64,000 nt of DNA, from contig NZ_JAHGAJ010000030.1 of assembly GCF_030248535.1 (NCBI RefSeq), forward strand, positions 1-64,000. The letters run 5' to 3'. The position numbers and the translations under genes are program-made. This document shows positions 9,044 through 17,669 of the stretch, piece by piece (the stretch's first letter is position 1; each line of letters opens with the position of its first letter). Below the pieces are notes generated by a model. That model was not told where the DNA came from. It did not search any database and saw only the letters and a list, made by a program, of their open reading frames with translations. The stretch comes from Vibrio sp. D404a (GTDB lineage: Bacteria; Pseudomonadota; Gammaproteobacteria; Enterobacterales; Vibrionaceae).

Positions 9044-9853
9044 ATGTACGAATTTTTTGACGAAGACTTTGACCAGCTAGAGCTGGTGGAAGGTGCTTTG
9101 ATCTTAAATAAAGCGGTAAACCCTGAGACTCAAGACAAGTGGGCAGAGCTAGAACTGGCTCGATTGCTGAGTGATGCTGAGCAAGCATTGGTGCATGAGA
9201 CAGACGAACAGCAAAAGTTTGAATCTTTTATTCGCCTATTCTTTTATGAGTGGGGCTTTGCTGGAGATAAAGAGGCGTATTTCTCTTCAGATAATGCGTT
9301 TATTGATAAGGTGTTAGAGCGCAAGAAGGGCGTGCCTGTGAGTTTAGGTGCTATCTTTTTGTACCTAGGACGTAAGTTGGGTTTCCCTGTTGATGGTGTC
9401 TCTTTCCCAACGCAATTTCTACTCAAGGTCACTTGGTACGATCAAGCTCCTGTCTACATCAACCCTTACAATGGTGAGTATGTTGGGCAGCAAACTCTGC
9501 GCGCTTGGCTGATTGGTCATGATGGCCCGCTTGCGGAAGTGAAGAGTGAGCACCTAGAAGTGGCGGATCACCCAACCATTATTGGTAAGTGGTTAGCGCT
9601 GTTGAAAAGCGCGTTGCTACGAGAAGAGCGCTATACTCTTGCACTGAAGTGTACCGATTTAGCGCTGACTTTTGTGCCAGATGACCCGTACGAGATTCGC
9701 GATCGTGGCTTTATCTATCAACAACTTGATTGCCACCAGATTGCAGCAACAGATTATCAGTATTTTATAGACCAATGCCCAGATGACCCGGCGTCTGAGT
9801 TACTTAAATCTCAAGTGAACGCGATGAACGAAAAAGTCGTTGTGGTTCACTAA
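9044..9853 (+). CDS. SirB1-family protein (transglutaminase-like with TPR)
   Basis: A 269-residue cytoplasmic protein starting MYEFFDEDFDQLELVEGAL. The middle section (about 85-150: KGVPVSLGAIFLYLGRKLG, then VSFPTQFLLKV) matches the SirB1 transglutaminase-like core. The end (about 180-260) is built of TPR-like helices (LKCTDLALTFVPDDPYEIRDRG). It is conserved between prmC and kdsA in many gammaproteobacteria, but its function is unknown. It probably belongs to the hemA-to-kdsA transcript. Confidence 0.88.
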   Translation: MYEFFDEDFDQLELVEGALILNKAVNPETQDKWAELELARLLSDAEQALVHETDEQQKFESFIRLFFYEWGFAGDKEAYFSSDNAFIDKVLERKKGVPVSLGAIFLYLGRKLGFPVDGVSFPTQFLLKVTWYDQAPVYINPYNGEYVGQQTLRAWLIGHDGPLAEVKSEHLEVADHPTIIGKWLALLKSALLREERYTLALKCTDLALTFVPDDPYEIRDRGFIYQQLDCHQIAATDYQYFIDQCPDDPASELLKSQVNAMNEKVVVVH

Positions 9854-9875
9854 TTAATAATTATCTAGAGAGAAT

Positions 9876-10730
9876 ATGATGGAACAGAAAACAGTTCACA
9901 TTGGCGATATGCCAATTGCAAACGACAAGCCATTTACGCTATTTGCGGGTATGAATGTTCTTGAGTCTCGCGATCTAGCGATGCAGATCTGTGAACACTA
10001 CGTAAAAGTGACTGAGAAGCTTGGTATCCCTTACGTATTTAAGGCGTCTTTTGATAAAGCGAACCGCAGCTCTGTACACTCATACCGTGGTCCAGGCATG
10101 GAAGAAGGTCTTAAGATTTTCCAAGAGCTGAAAGACACGTTCGGCGTGAAAATCATCACGGATGTTCATACTGAAGCTCAAGCACAACCAGTAGCAGACG
10201 TCGTTGATGTGATTCAGCTTCCTGCGTTCCTAGCTCGTCAAACTGACCTAGTTGAAGCGATGGCTAAGACAGGCGCTGTAATCAACGTGAAGAAACCTCA
10301 GTTCATGAGCCCTGGTCAAGTTGGTAACATCGTTGATAAGTTTGCTGAGTGTGGTAACGAAAACATCATCCTTTGTGAGCGTGGTTCGTGCATGGGTTAC
10401 GACAATTTGGTTGTCGATATGCTTGGCTTTGGTGTAATGAAAAAAGCATCAAACGGTAGCCCAATCATCTTTGATGTGACTCACTCACTGCAAATGCGTG
10501 ACCCTTCAGGTGCGGCATCAGGCGGTCGTCGCGAGCAGACTGTTGAACTTGCAAAAGCAGGTTTAGCGACAGGTATCGCTGGTCTATTTATTGAAGCGCA
10601 CCCGAACCCAGATCAAGCACGTTGTGATGGTCCTTCGGCACTTCCATTGGATAAGCTAGAGCCGTTCTTAGCACAAATGAAAGCACTTGATGATTTGATC
10701 AAAGGCTTTGACCATATCGACATCAAATAG
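9876..10730 (+). CDS. kdsA: 3-deoxy-8-phosphooctulonate synthase
   Basis: A 284-residue enzyme condensing arabinose 5-phosphate with phosphoenolpyruvate to Kdo-8-phosphate for the lipopolysaccharide inner core. It has the typical FAGMNVLESRDLAMQ start, FKASFDKANRSS, KIITDVHTEAQA, QLPAFLARQTDLV and the MRDPSGAASGGRR loop. Two consecutive ATGs (9876 and 9879) are possible starts and differ by one residue. A terminator follows at once, ending the hemA-kdsA run. Confidence 0.97.
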   Translation: MMEQKTVHIGDMPIANDKPFTLFAGMNVLESRDLAMQICEHYVKVTEKLGIPYVFKASFDKANRSSVHSYRGPGMEEGLKIFQELKDTFGVKIITDVHTEAQAQPVADVVDVIQLPAFLARQTDLVEAMAKTGAVINVKKPQFMSPGQVGNIVDKFAECGNENIILCERGSCMGYDNLVVDMLGFGVMKKASNGSPIIFDVTHSLQMRDPSGAASGGRREQTVELAKAGLATGIAGLFIEAHPNPDQARCDGPSALPLDKLEPFLAQMKALDDLIKGFDHIDIK

Positions 10731-10746
10731 TCGTTATCAATAAGTT

Positions 10747-10775
10747 AAAAAGCTGGCGCAATGCCGGCTTTTTTT
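10747..10775 (+). terminator. terminator after kdsA
   Basis: Stem AAAGCTGGC/GCCGGCTTT (one G-T pair) with a short loop and a following T7 run, 17 bases after the kdsA stop. Confidence 0.88.
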
Positions 10776-11189
10776 GTTTTTGTCGCTCGTTTGTCTTTTA
10801 CAAGAAACTCGTGCCATTTATGCCAATCTTGCATTGTTTGATATGTTATATCGTAACATTAAGTATTTGATAGTCATTACAAAATCAAACTAAGTTATCT
10901 TAAACTGTTGATTGACTAATCAATATCACAAACCGCTCTAAATTCAATGAAAACGTTTGCCTGTGATCACTTATTGACTGAAATGCAACTTTGTTTGTTT
11001 GTTACACAGTCGATCGCTGATTAAGGTGATCCATCCTACATAAATATGAAATCACTATGTTAGGTTTACCGTCTTAATTTAAACTACTTCAAGTTTTACT
11101 ATCCTGTAACGACGTTTGCCAAACAAGCGTCCGTTTAATTTGGATGAAATAAAGCAGTGGATTCCCCTAAAAAGTTCAAAGGTATGACA
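10776..11189. other. AT-rich intergenic region upstream of nutA
   Basis: No coding frame or RNA gene recognised in this AT-rich stretch. The clearest element is a 6-bp-arm inverted repeat TTGATT-GACT-AATCAA at 10908-10923, a possible operator of unknown specificity. The region must hold the nutA promoter, but no single sigma-70 pair stands out. The long leader suggests regulated expression. Confidence 0.5.
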
Positions 11190-12851
11190 ATGAAGCAACG
11201 CCTTATTCTAAAGACAGCACTCAGTGCTGCGATCCTAGCAACTCTTGCGGGTTGTGCATCTCAACCTGCTCAAGAGTGGGAAAATGATAAAACTTACAAG
11301 CTGACTGTTCTTCACACGAACGACCATCACGGTCGCTTCTGGCAGAACAAATATGGCGAGTACGGCATGGCCGCTCGTAAGACACTGATCGACGAGCTTC
11401 GTGAAGAGATTCGTGCAGAAGGTGGTAGCGTGCTGCTTCTATCTGGTGGTGACATCAACACAGGTGTACCAGAGTCTGACCTACAAGATGCTGAACCAGA
11501 TTTCAAAGGCATGAACAAGATCGGTTACGATGCAATGGCATTGGGTAACCACGAGTTTGATAACTCTCTAGACGTGCTAGCTAAACAGATCGATTGGGCA
11601 AACTTCCCAATGCTATCTGCAAACATTTACGATAAAGCAACTGGCGAGCGCAAGTTCCAAGCATACGAAATGTTTGAAAAACAAGGTATCAAGATTGCGG
11701 TAATTGGTCTAACGACTGAAGATACAGCGAAGATCGGTAACCCAGAATTTATCGCAAGCATCGACTTCCGCGATCCTAAAGAAGAAGCGAAAGAGCTGAT
11801 TGCTGAGCTTAAAGAGACAGAAAAACCGGATCTTATCTTCGCAGTAACTCACATGGGTCACTACGAAAACGGTCAACGTGGTGTTAACGCACCGGGTGAC
11901 GTTGCACTAGCTCGCTACCTAAACGAAGGTGACCTAGACATGATCGTTGGTGGTCACTCTCAAGAGCCTGTATGTATGGAAGGCCCGAACGTGGCGAAGA
12001 AAAACTTCAAGCCAGGTGACGAGTGTAAGCCAGACGTACAAAACGGTACTTACATCGTTCAAGCTCACGAGTGGGGTAAATATGTAGGCCGTGCTGATTA
12101 CGAATTCCGTAACGGCGAGCTAGAGATGGTAAGCTACGACCTAATCCCAGTGAACCTGAAGAAGAAGGTTAAGATCGACGGTAAGAAACAGCGCGTTCTT
12201 ATCCAAGACGAGATTGCACAAGATCCAGAACTACTAGAATTCCTACGTCCATTCCAAGAGCAGGGCCAAGCTCAGCTTGAGGTTAAGATTGCCGATACAA
12301 ACGGTAAGCTTGAAGGTGACCGTAACGTTGTTCGTTTCCAACAAACGAACCTAGGTCGTCTGATTGCGACTTCTCACATGGAGCGTGCTAAAGCTGACTT
12401 CGCTGTGATGAACTCTGGTGGTGTTCGTGATTCTATCGAAGCGGGTGAAGTAACGTACAAAGATGTGCTGACTGTTCAGCCATTCGCTAACATCCTGACA
12501 TACACAGATATGACGGGTGCTGAAGTACTGGATTACCTAAACGTTGTTGCAACTAAACCAATCGATTCTGGTGCTTACGCGCAGTTCGCTGGTATCTCTA
12601 TGACAGTGGCAAACGGTGAAGTATCTAACGTATTTATCGGTGGTAAGCAGCTTCGTCTAGACGAAACATACCGCTTCACAGTACCAAGCTTCAACGCTGC
12701 TGGTGGTGACGGCTACCCTAAACTAACCGGTCACCCAGGCTACGTAAACACAGGTTTTGTTGACGCTGAAGTACTTAAAGAGTACCTAGAAGCAAACAGC
12801 CCAGTAGACGTAAACGCGTACGCACCATCTGGTGAAATGGTTTACAAATAA
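11190..12851 (+). CDS. nutA: 5'-nucleotidase lipoprotein NutA (UshA family)
   Basis: A 553-residue metallophosphoesterase of the 5'-nucleotidase family. It starts MKQRLILKTALSAAILATLAGC, a lipoprotein signal with the acylated Cys at residue 22. The metal and catalytic motifs are HTNDHHGR (about 42-49), GGDINTG, the MALGNHEFDN catalytic dyad and VGGHSQEP. The C-terminal nucleotide-specificity domain contains NSGGVRDSIEAGEVTYKDV. The open frame runs 11 codons further up, but the ATG at 11190 begins the signal peptide and has AAAGG in range. Vibrio NutA is a surface nucleotidase that lets cells use extracellular nucleotides and, in halophiles, needs chloride. That property is family knowledge, not read here. 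Confidence 0.93.
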   Translation: MKQRLILKTALSAAILATLAGCASQPAQEWENDKTYKLTVLHTNDHHGRFWQNKYGEYGMAARKTLIDELREEIRAEGGSVLLLSGGDINTGVPESDLQDAEPDFKGMNKIGYDAMALGNHEFDNSLDVLAKQIDWANFPMLSANIYDKATGERKFQAYEMFEKQGIKIAVIGLTTEDTAKIGNPEFIASIDFRDPKEEAKELIAELKETEKPDLIFAVTHMGHYENGQRGVNAPGDVALARYLNEGDLDMIVGGHSQEPVCMEGPNVAKKNFKPGDECKPDVQNGTYIVQAHEWGKYVGRADYEFRNGELEMVSYDLIPVNLKKKVKIDGKKQRVLIQDEIAQDPELLEFLRPFQEQGQAQLEVKIADTNGKLEGDRNVVRFQQTNLGRLIATSHMERAKADFAVMNSGGVRDSIEAGEVTYKDVLTVQPFANILTYTDMTGAEVLDYLNVVATKPIDSGAYAQFAGISMTVANGEVSNVFIGGKQLRLDETYRFTVPSFNAAGGDGYPKLTGHPGYVNTGFVDAEVLKEYLEANSPVDVNAYAPSGEMVYK

Positions 12852-12902
12852 TTAGGTAAAACGAGGGTTTAGATTGACTCTCAGCGCCTGATAATTTTAA
12901 CT

Positions 12903-12928
12903 AAAGCGATGCTTCGGCATCGCTTTTT
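12903..12928 (+). terminator. terminator after nutA
   Basis: Perfect stem AAGCGATGC/GCATCGCTT closed by a stable TTCG tetraloop, then T5. Confidence 0.9.
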
Positions 12929-12952
12929 GTTTATCTGATATTTGGAAAAATC

Positions 12953-13426
12953 ATGACACCGGCTATTAACCTTGCAAAGAAGAAGAAAGTTACTCACTCC
13001 ATCCACCAGTATGACCACGATCCAAGCCATGACAGCTATGGGTTAGAGGCTGTGGAAGCGTTGGGACAAGACCCAAAGAAAGTCTTTAAAACACTTCTTT
13101 TCTGCTTGAATGGTGTTGCCAAAGATCTCGCGGTAGCCGTGATTCCTGTGGATCAGAAGCTGAATCTGAAACTGGCAGCCAAAGCGGCGAAGAGTAAAAA
13201 AGCTGAGATGGCGAATCCAGATATTGCTCAGAAGACAACTGGCTACGTGGTTGGTGGGATCAGCCCACTTGGTCAAAAGAAGGCGTTACCAACCTTCATC
13301 CATTCTAGTGCAGAGCCTCAAGAAACCATCTGTGTCAGCGCGGGGAAACGAGGTTTAGAAATTGAGTTGGCGCCAAGTGACCTTGCCAAACTGACTCGAG
13401 CTCAATTTGTCGATTTGTGTTTGTAG
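12953..13426 (+). CDS. ybaK: Cys-tRNA(Pro)/Cys-tRNA(Cys) deacylase YbaK
   Basis: A 157-residue editing-domain protein that hydrolyses cysteine mischarged on tRNA(Pro) by prolyl-tRNA synthetase. The translation has the YbaK core with Lys46 in KKVFKTLLF, an essential lysine region in characterised homologues, and the GGISPLGQKK and FIHSSA segments. Single-gene unit: 25 bases after the nutA terminator and ended by a shared bidirectional hairpin. The name also appears as ebsC. Confidence 0.93.
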   Translation: MTPAINLAKKKKVTHSIHQYDHDPSHDSYGLEAVEALGQDPKKVFKTLLFCLNGVAKDLAVAVIPVDQKLNLKLAAKAAKSKKAEMANPDIAQKTTGYVVGGISPLGQKKALPTFIHSSAEPQETICVSAGKRGLEIELAPSDLAKLTRAQFVDLCL

Positions 13427-13454
13427 TCGATTCAACATACTCTATTTTGAATAC

Positions 13455-13487
13455 AAAAATGCCCACTGAGCTAGTGGGCATTTTTAT
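13455..13487. terminator. bidirectional terminator between ybaK and rluF
   Basis: Stem AAAAATGCCCACT/AGTGGGCATTTTT with loop GAGCT, and T-runs on both strands. It serves ybaK (plus) and rluF (minus), which converge here. Confidence 0.92.
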
Positions 13488-13499
13488 TATTTCAGCTTG

Positions 13500-14600
13500 T
13501 TACTTCTTCAGGCTTAATGTGCCGCCAACGCGTTTCTTCGGCGCTTGGTTTGTCTCTTGTCTGCGAGCGTTTGTCGGCTTGCTATGAGGACGAGAAGGCG
13601 CTTTACCACGGCTATTATTACGCTCTTGGTCTTGGCGATTCGTACGTTGACGCTCACCACGTTGCTGATCGTCACCGTTAGATGGACGTTTACCGCGCTT
13701 AGAGTTTGGCGCATGACGGAATTCATCGGCATTATTACCTTTGAATGTGCGTGGGCGGTTCTCTTTCTGATTGCGACGCGCTCTAGAGCCTTGGTTTTCT
13801 TCTCGGCTATCAAACAGTTTCGCATCGGTTGCTTTGCGAATGCGTTGACCTTTAGCATTCAGTTTCGACGCTTCTTCTGTGCTCACTGAACCTTCACACA
13901 TTGCTAAGATTTCAGCGATCTCGTCATCACTTAGGTAGCGCCATTTACCATTAGGGATACCATCAAGGGAGATGTTCATGATACGCACACGACGTAGCTT
14001 GAATACCTCGTAACCTAAGGCTTCACACATACGACGAATCTGACGGTTCAAGCCCTGCGTTAGGGTGATACGGAAAGAGAATTTGGTCTCTTTTTCCACT
14101 TTACATGGCAGGGTAACGGTATCTAGGATTGGTACGCCTGACGCCATTTTCTTCAAGAACTCGCCTGTGATTGGCTTATCAACACGGACTACGTACTCTT
14201 TCTCGTGGTTGTTGCCAGCACGAAGGATCTTGTTGACGATATCGCCGTCGTTGGTCAGGAAAATCAAACCGTCTGAAGGTTTATCAAGACGACCAATTGG
14301 GAAAATACGTTTATGGTGGCCAACAAAGTCGACAATGTTCCCTGGGATATCACGTTCTGTAGTACAAGTAATACCGGTTGGCTTGTTTAGAGCGATATAG
14401 ATAGGCTTCTCTTTCGAGCGGACTGGCTTGCCATCAATCTCAACGTCATCACCTGGCAGTACCTTGGTACCCATTTCTGGTGTTTTACCATTAATAGTAA
14501 CGCGACCAGCATCGATCAGTTTGTCTGCTTCGCGACGAGAGCAAAAGCCAGTTTCACTGATGTATTTATTGAGACGTTTAGCTTGGGATTCTTGTGACAT
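13500..14600 (-). CDS. rluF: 23S rRNA pseudouridine(2604) synthase RluF, long basic tail
   Basis: A 366-residue RsuA-family pseudouridine synthase. An S4 RNA-binding domain spans about 8-60 (RLNKYISETGFCSRREADKLI). The catalytic domain follows with Asp106 in GRLDKPSDGL and the LNRQIRRMC motif. Residues from about 235 onward form an unusually long tail rich in Arg, Lys, Asn and Gln and predicted disordered, so the protein is roughly 75 residues longer than E. coli RluF. The closest match by eye is RluF rather than RluB or RluE, because of the NIVDFVxHxKRxFPIGRLDK stretch. Confidence 0.92.
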   Translation of the reverse strand: MSQESQAKRLNKYISETGFCSRREADKLIDAGRVTINGKTPEMGTKVLPGDDVEIDGKPVRSKEKPIYIALNKPTGITCTTERDIPGNIVDFVGHHKRIFPIGRLDKPSDGLIFLTNDGDIVNKILRAGNNHEKEYVVRVDKPITGEFLKKMASGVPILDTVTLPCKVEKETKFSFRITLTQGLNRQIRRMCEALGYEVFKLRRVRIMNISLDGIPNGKWRYLSDDEIAEILAMCEGSVSTEEASKLNAKGQRIRKATDAKLFDSREENQGSRARRNQKENRPRTFKGNNADEFRHAPNSKRGKRPSNGDDQQRGERQRTNRQDQERNNSRGKAPSRPHSKPTNARRQETNQAPKKRVGGTLSLKK

Positions 14601-14637
14601 GATTTTCTCTTAGCGTTTCACAACGGAATATAGGTAA

Positions 14638-14667
14638 ACAAAAAGCAACTACCGAGTAGTTGCTTTT
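14638..14667 (-). terminator. terminator after smrA
   Basis: Stem GCAACTAC/GTAGTTGC. On the minus strand it is followed by T5 then GTTT. It separates smrA from rluF. Confidence 0.85.
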
Positions 14668-14737
14668 GAGTCTGTATCTTAACTGAGGCTAATTTTAGCA
14701 CCTAGTGTGAGCTTGAGCACGAATTAAATTTGAGCAG

Positions 14738-15319
14738 TTAGCTCATACGTTTTTGATGCCTTTCTCGGTTCTCTAGCTTTTTGTCATCGCTCTTACGTAA
14801 CATCACATACACTGCTCCTGTCCCACCATGAAATTGTTGTGCCGAGTGGACACACTGCACGTCATTAATTTGCGATAGCCAGTTTGCTACGTAGCTTTTC
14901 ATCATCGCTGGTGGGTTAGAACGCTCACCTTTTCCGTGCACAATAATTACAGTGCGAATGTCCATGCGTAGACATTGACGCAAGAAAGAGAGGATCTCGT
15001 TACGTGCATCTTTAAGCGTTTTACGGTGCAGGTCGAGCTTGGCTTGAATCGGGTATTTTCCTAAGCGCAGCTTTTTATAAACGCCATCTTGCACGCCGTC
15101 TTTTTTGTATTCGACGATATCTTCAGGTTTCAGCATCGGAGAGTAGTCTAAAGATAGGTAGTCTTTTTCGTCGTCAGAGAGCCACATAGCGGCTTCACGT
15201 TTGGCAAGGTGAGATTCGGTGACTCGGTGAACTTTCTGATGCTCGGCAGTATCTTGGTCGATACGCTTCACGTCACCCATCATTTGTTGGAATAGATCTA
15301 GGTCGTCATCATGAGACAT
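14738..15319 (-). CDS. smrA: Smr-domain DNA endonuclease SmrA
   Basis: A 193-residue protein with a C-terminal Smr domain: LDLHRKTLKDARNEILSFL, the IVHGKGERS motif near residue 128 and the HGGTGAVYVML end. The N-terminal half carries the conserved WLSDDEK and DGVQDGVYKKLRLGKYP segments seen in E. coli YdaL/SmrA rather than SmrB. Smr domains show nicking endonuclease activity in homologues. The cellular role is unclear. Monocistronic, ended by the hairpin at 14638-14667. Confidence 0.88.
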   Translation of the reverse strand: MSHDDDLDLFQQMMGDVKRIDQDTAEHQKVHRVTESHLAKREAAMWLSDDEKDYLSLDYSPMLKPEDIVEYKKDGVQDGVYKKLRLGKYPIQAKLDLHRKTLKDARNEILSFLRQCLRMDIRTVIIVHGKGERSNPPAMMKSYVANWLSQINDVQCVHSAQQFHGGTGAVYVMLRKSDDKKLENRERHQKRMS

Positions 15320-15384
15320 AGTGGTTATCTCAAGTTGGAGAGGAATAAAGAAAGTATACCTAAGTTATGGAGTGGTTCAAAAAC

Positions 15385-15421
15385 GAAAAAACCGGAGCAG
15401 ACAATATTAGTCAGCTCCGGT
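15385..15421 (-). terminator. terminator after DUF3149 gene
   Basis: Stem ACCGGAGC/GCTCCGGT; on the minus strand a T6 run follows. Placed 56 bases past the stop of the small gene at 15477-15617, supporting that gene as a real transcription unit. Confidence 0.85.
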
Positions 15422-15476
15422 GCAAAGCATCTTTAAGTCCCAACTTAAACAGGTTGGTGATTAAGGCTTGGCGACT

Positions 15477-15617
15477 CTAGTGAGGAGATTTGTCAGTCAT
15501 AACCTTGTAGATGAAGAAACCTCCATAAAACATCATGAGACCAAGAGCCCCGAAGATTACTATCATTGAAGATAGTCCCACTGCATTACCAAATAGGAGA
15601 TCTAGCCAAAAGTCCAT
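15477..15617 (-). CDS. DUF3149-type 46-residue membrane microprotein
   Basis: A 46-codon frame, ATG at 15617, stop TAG at 15477-15479. The translation begins MDFWLDLLFGNAVGLSSM, is followed by a single hydrophobic segment (about 17-40) and ends in the basic-polar tail YKVMTDKSPH. This matches my memory of the DUF3149 family of short single-span membrane proteins in Vibrio and relatives, whose function is unknown. Its own terminator follows at 15385-15421. The start has GAGG 8 bases upstream. Confidence 0.85.
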   Translation of the reverse strand: MDFWLDLLFGNAVGLSSMIVIFGALGLMMFYGGFFIYKVMTDKSPH

Positions 15618-15872
15618 GTGTATACCTCAAAGTTATGTGACACGTATAATTCTATTAATTGAACCTATCGGTTTACTGATCTGGATCAATCCTGTTGCAT
15701 AAGTTAAATCTTTGTTGGCGAGTGTGTGTATTTGGTCACATTCTCTACGGGGCTGTATGTCTTTTGTTCGAACGGTATAATATTGAAGGAAATAGTGAAA
15801 AAAGCGCTTGCGGATAAATTTAGAATCCGTATTATACGCTCCATCGACAGGCAATGAGCCAGTTAGATATCT

Positions 15873-15949
<77 letters not shown>

Positions 15950-15957
15950 CTTTTAGA

Positions 15958-15981
15958 AAGCCTGCTTAATGAGCAGGCTTT
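15958..15981 (+). terminator. terminator after tRNA-Pro
   Basis: Stem AAAGCCTGC/GCAGGCTTT with loop TTAATGA, 8 bases past the tRNA end. The T-run is short (TTTCGTCGTTT), so read-through is possible. Confidence 0.75.
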
Positions 15982-16070
15982 CGTCGTTTCAGAGTGCATG
16001 AAATAGGAATAGAGCCCAAATGGGGTTCGCCTGATGTTCAAAATAAGCTCTTCACTGAATACATTAAAGA

Positions 16071-16100
16071 AAGCCGTAGCAGCAATGCTACGGCTTTTTT
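16071..16100 (+). terminator. second terminator downstream of tRNA-Pro
   Basis: Stem AAGCCGTAGC/GCTACGGCTT with loop AGCAAT and T6. It has no gene directly before it except tRNA-Pro, 120 bases upstream. Either a back-up terminator or the 3' end of an unannotated small RNA from about 15985. Confidence 0.8.
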
Positions 16101-16186
16101 GCATTTGAAATCTTATAACTTTCTAGCTTTACGTCATTCCCTAGAGCGACGAAGGAGCGAGTAGGGAATCTCTTTCCATCGCCTAA

Positions 16187-16217
16187 AGAAAAGGGCTGAC
16201 CCAGCAGGCCAACCCTT
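16187..16217 (-). terminator. terminator after 16243-16665 gene
   Basis: On the minus strand AAGGGTTGGC pairs with GTCAGCCCTT (two G-T pairs) and is followed by TTTCTTT. It lies 26 bases past the stop of the secreted protein gene. Confidence 0.78.
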
Positions 16218-16242
16218 CATATCATTCTTTTTAAACCACTCT

Positions 16243-16665
16243 CTAGTTCACATCACATGTGATGTCTTTAATTGGCGTCTCTGACGTTTCAAAGCAGACA
16301 TAAGCATCGACAGGGTTGTTAGGGCCAACGCGAATATAGCCTGCTTTAACGGCATCTTCATCGAACGTGATTGAATGTGATGTGCCGGTTTGATTATCAA
16401 AGTAGGTCGCTTCAAAACGGTTGTTCATCTGGTCGGCAATGCGATTTCGCGTCGTTGATGTTGAAAAGGTCACAGTGGCGCAGCGCATTGGTGGTTTTTG
16501 AGTGATAAGAAACTGGCCACTCTCTTTATCTAATACGCCACCGCTGATCTCTGGTTGAATGTCTACAGCTTGAAACTGTTCAATATGACAAGTCTCTTTT
16601 GCGGAGACGATGGTCGGTAGAAAAATAAAAAGACTCAATGTCGTTTTTAGGAAAATGGATTTCAT
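16243..16665 (-). CDS. secreted protein of unknown function, four cysteines
   Basis: 140 residues from the ATG at 16665 (AAGG ribosome site); the open frame extends 14 codons further but without a better site. Residues 1-22 form a clear Sec signal peptide (KSIFLKTTLSLFIFLPTIVSA). The mature part has four cysteines (26, 62, 124, 137), suitable for two disulfides, and is rich in Thr and polar residues, so a periplasmic or secreted beta-rich domain is plausible. I do not recognise the family. It has its own terminator, so it is a single-gene unit. Confidence 0.75.
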   Translation of the reverse strand: MKSIFLKTTLSLFIFLPTIVSAKETCHIEQFQAVDIQPEISGGVLDKESGQFLITQKPPMRCATVTFSTSTTRNRIADQMNNRFEATYFDNQTGTSHSITFDEDAVKAGYIRVGPNNPVDAYVCFETSETPIKDITCDVN

Positions 16666-16799
16666 TGACGTGATGCCTTGTCTAAATCGAGCGCAATATA
16701 ATAGCACCGCAACGGTGCTATTGATTGTGAGGATTGGGTCAATCAGGTAATGGTTTTATAATGAAAAGGTCATCTTACTGGTAATGGCTAAGGTAACCA

Positions 16800-17669
16800 C
16801 TATTCCATCTCGCATTGTGCTTGTTGGCTCTTCGATAATTGAACAATGTCAAAACCGCGCTTCTTCAACAAATCAATAAGGCTCTGCTCACCGATAAGGT
16901 GCATCGCGCCAACCACAACTAAATACGTCGCCTCTTGTTCTAGCTTCCAGTTGTTACTGCTGAGCTTTTTCGCCCAGTCATGGTTACGGTCGGTGAGAAA
17001 GGCTGCGGTTAATTCTGGCGACATAGCGGCGAGTTCTGCAATGTGTTCTAAGTTCTGCTTGTCACCAGCCTTCCAACTTTCAATTAAGCAGTGAGTAGCA
17101 TCTCCTGTTTCATCATACTCTTCGATAGAACTGAGTAGCAGGTCTTTGCCTCCCTCTTTACCTTGTGAAATCAGGTCGATTTGAAATTGAAGCGTTTCTA
17201 ATGTGATCAGTGGTTTATTTTGTTTATCTGCAAGCGCTGCGATGTGAGCATCAATACCAAACTGGGGTAGGTAGCCTAACTGTTCAAACTGCTTCATTTG
17301 GACCGTTAGCGCGGTAGCCCAAGGTGGAGATAGCAGCATCTGTTTATGTGGCAAGTTTAATGATTTGCTGATCTGCTCAAGTTGTGACTCTTGTCGGCTG
17401 TTGAGTACATCCTGTGTCGTGACTGTGGTTGCAGGGTATTTCAGGTTGCTCGTCTGTTTTAGGTCCGCCTCCAAAATAAGCCCTTGGCTGCGCTCTAGTG
17501 CATCATGAATCGGTTGCGGAAGTGGGTACATGGACTGATCTCCAGCATGCACTGAGCCGAAGATAACAAGTTCGAGGCTACCTTTTTTAGCTTGCCAAAA
17601 TAGGGGTTCTGCGATTGCTGCTGAGCAAGTTGTACAGAAGAGAACAATAAAGCTGAGTATTTGGCGCAC
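16800..17669 (-). CDS. TraB/GumN-family secreted protein
   Basis: A 289-residue protein with an N-terminal signal (MRQILSFIVLFCTTCSAAIA). The mature part starts with the TraB/GumN pattern: LFWQAKKGSLELVIFGSVHAGD, where the GxxH motif falls near residues 38-41. It ends with the second family motif VVVGAMHLIGEQSLIDLL, with GxMH near residues 254-257. Related proteins (TIKI/TraB) are proposed metalloproteases using paired GxxH motifs, but the bacterial substrate is unknown. Divergent from chitobiase with about 400 bases between. Confidence 0.85.
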   Translation of the reverse strand: MRQILSFIVLFCTTCSAAIAEPLFWQAKKGSLELVIFGSVHAGDQSMYPLPQPIHDALERSQGLILEADLKQTSNLKYPATTVTTQDVLNSRQESQLEQISKSLNLPHKQMLLSPPWATALTVQMKQFEQLGYLPQFGIDAHIAALADKQNKPLITLETLQFQIDLISQGKEGGKDLLLSSIEEYDETGDATHCLIESWKAGDKQNLEHIAELAAMSPELTAAFLTDRNHDWAKKLSSNNWKLEQEATYLVVVGAMHLIGEQSLIDLLKKRGFDIVQLSKSQQAQCEME

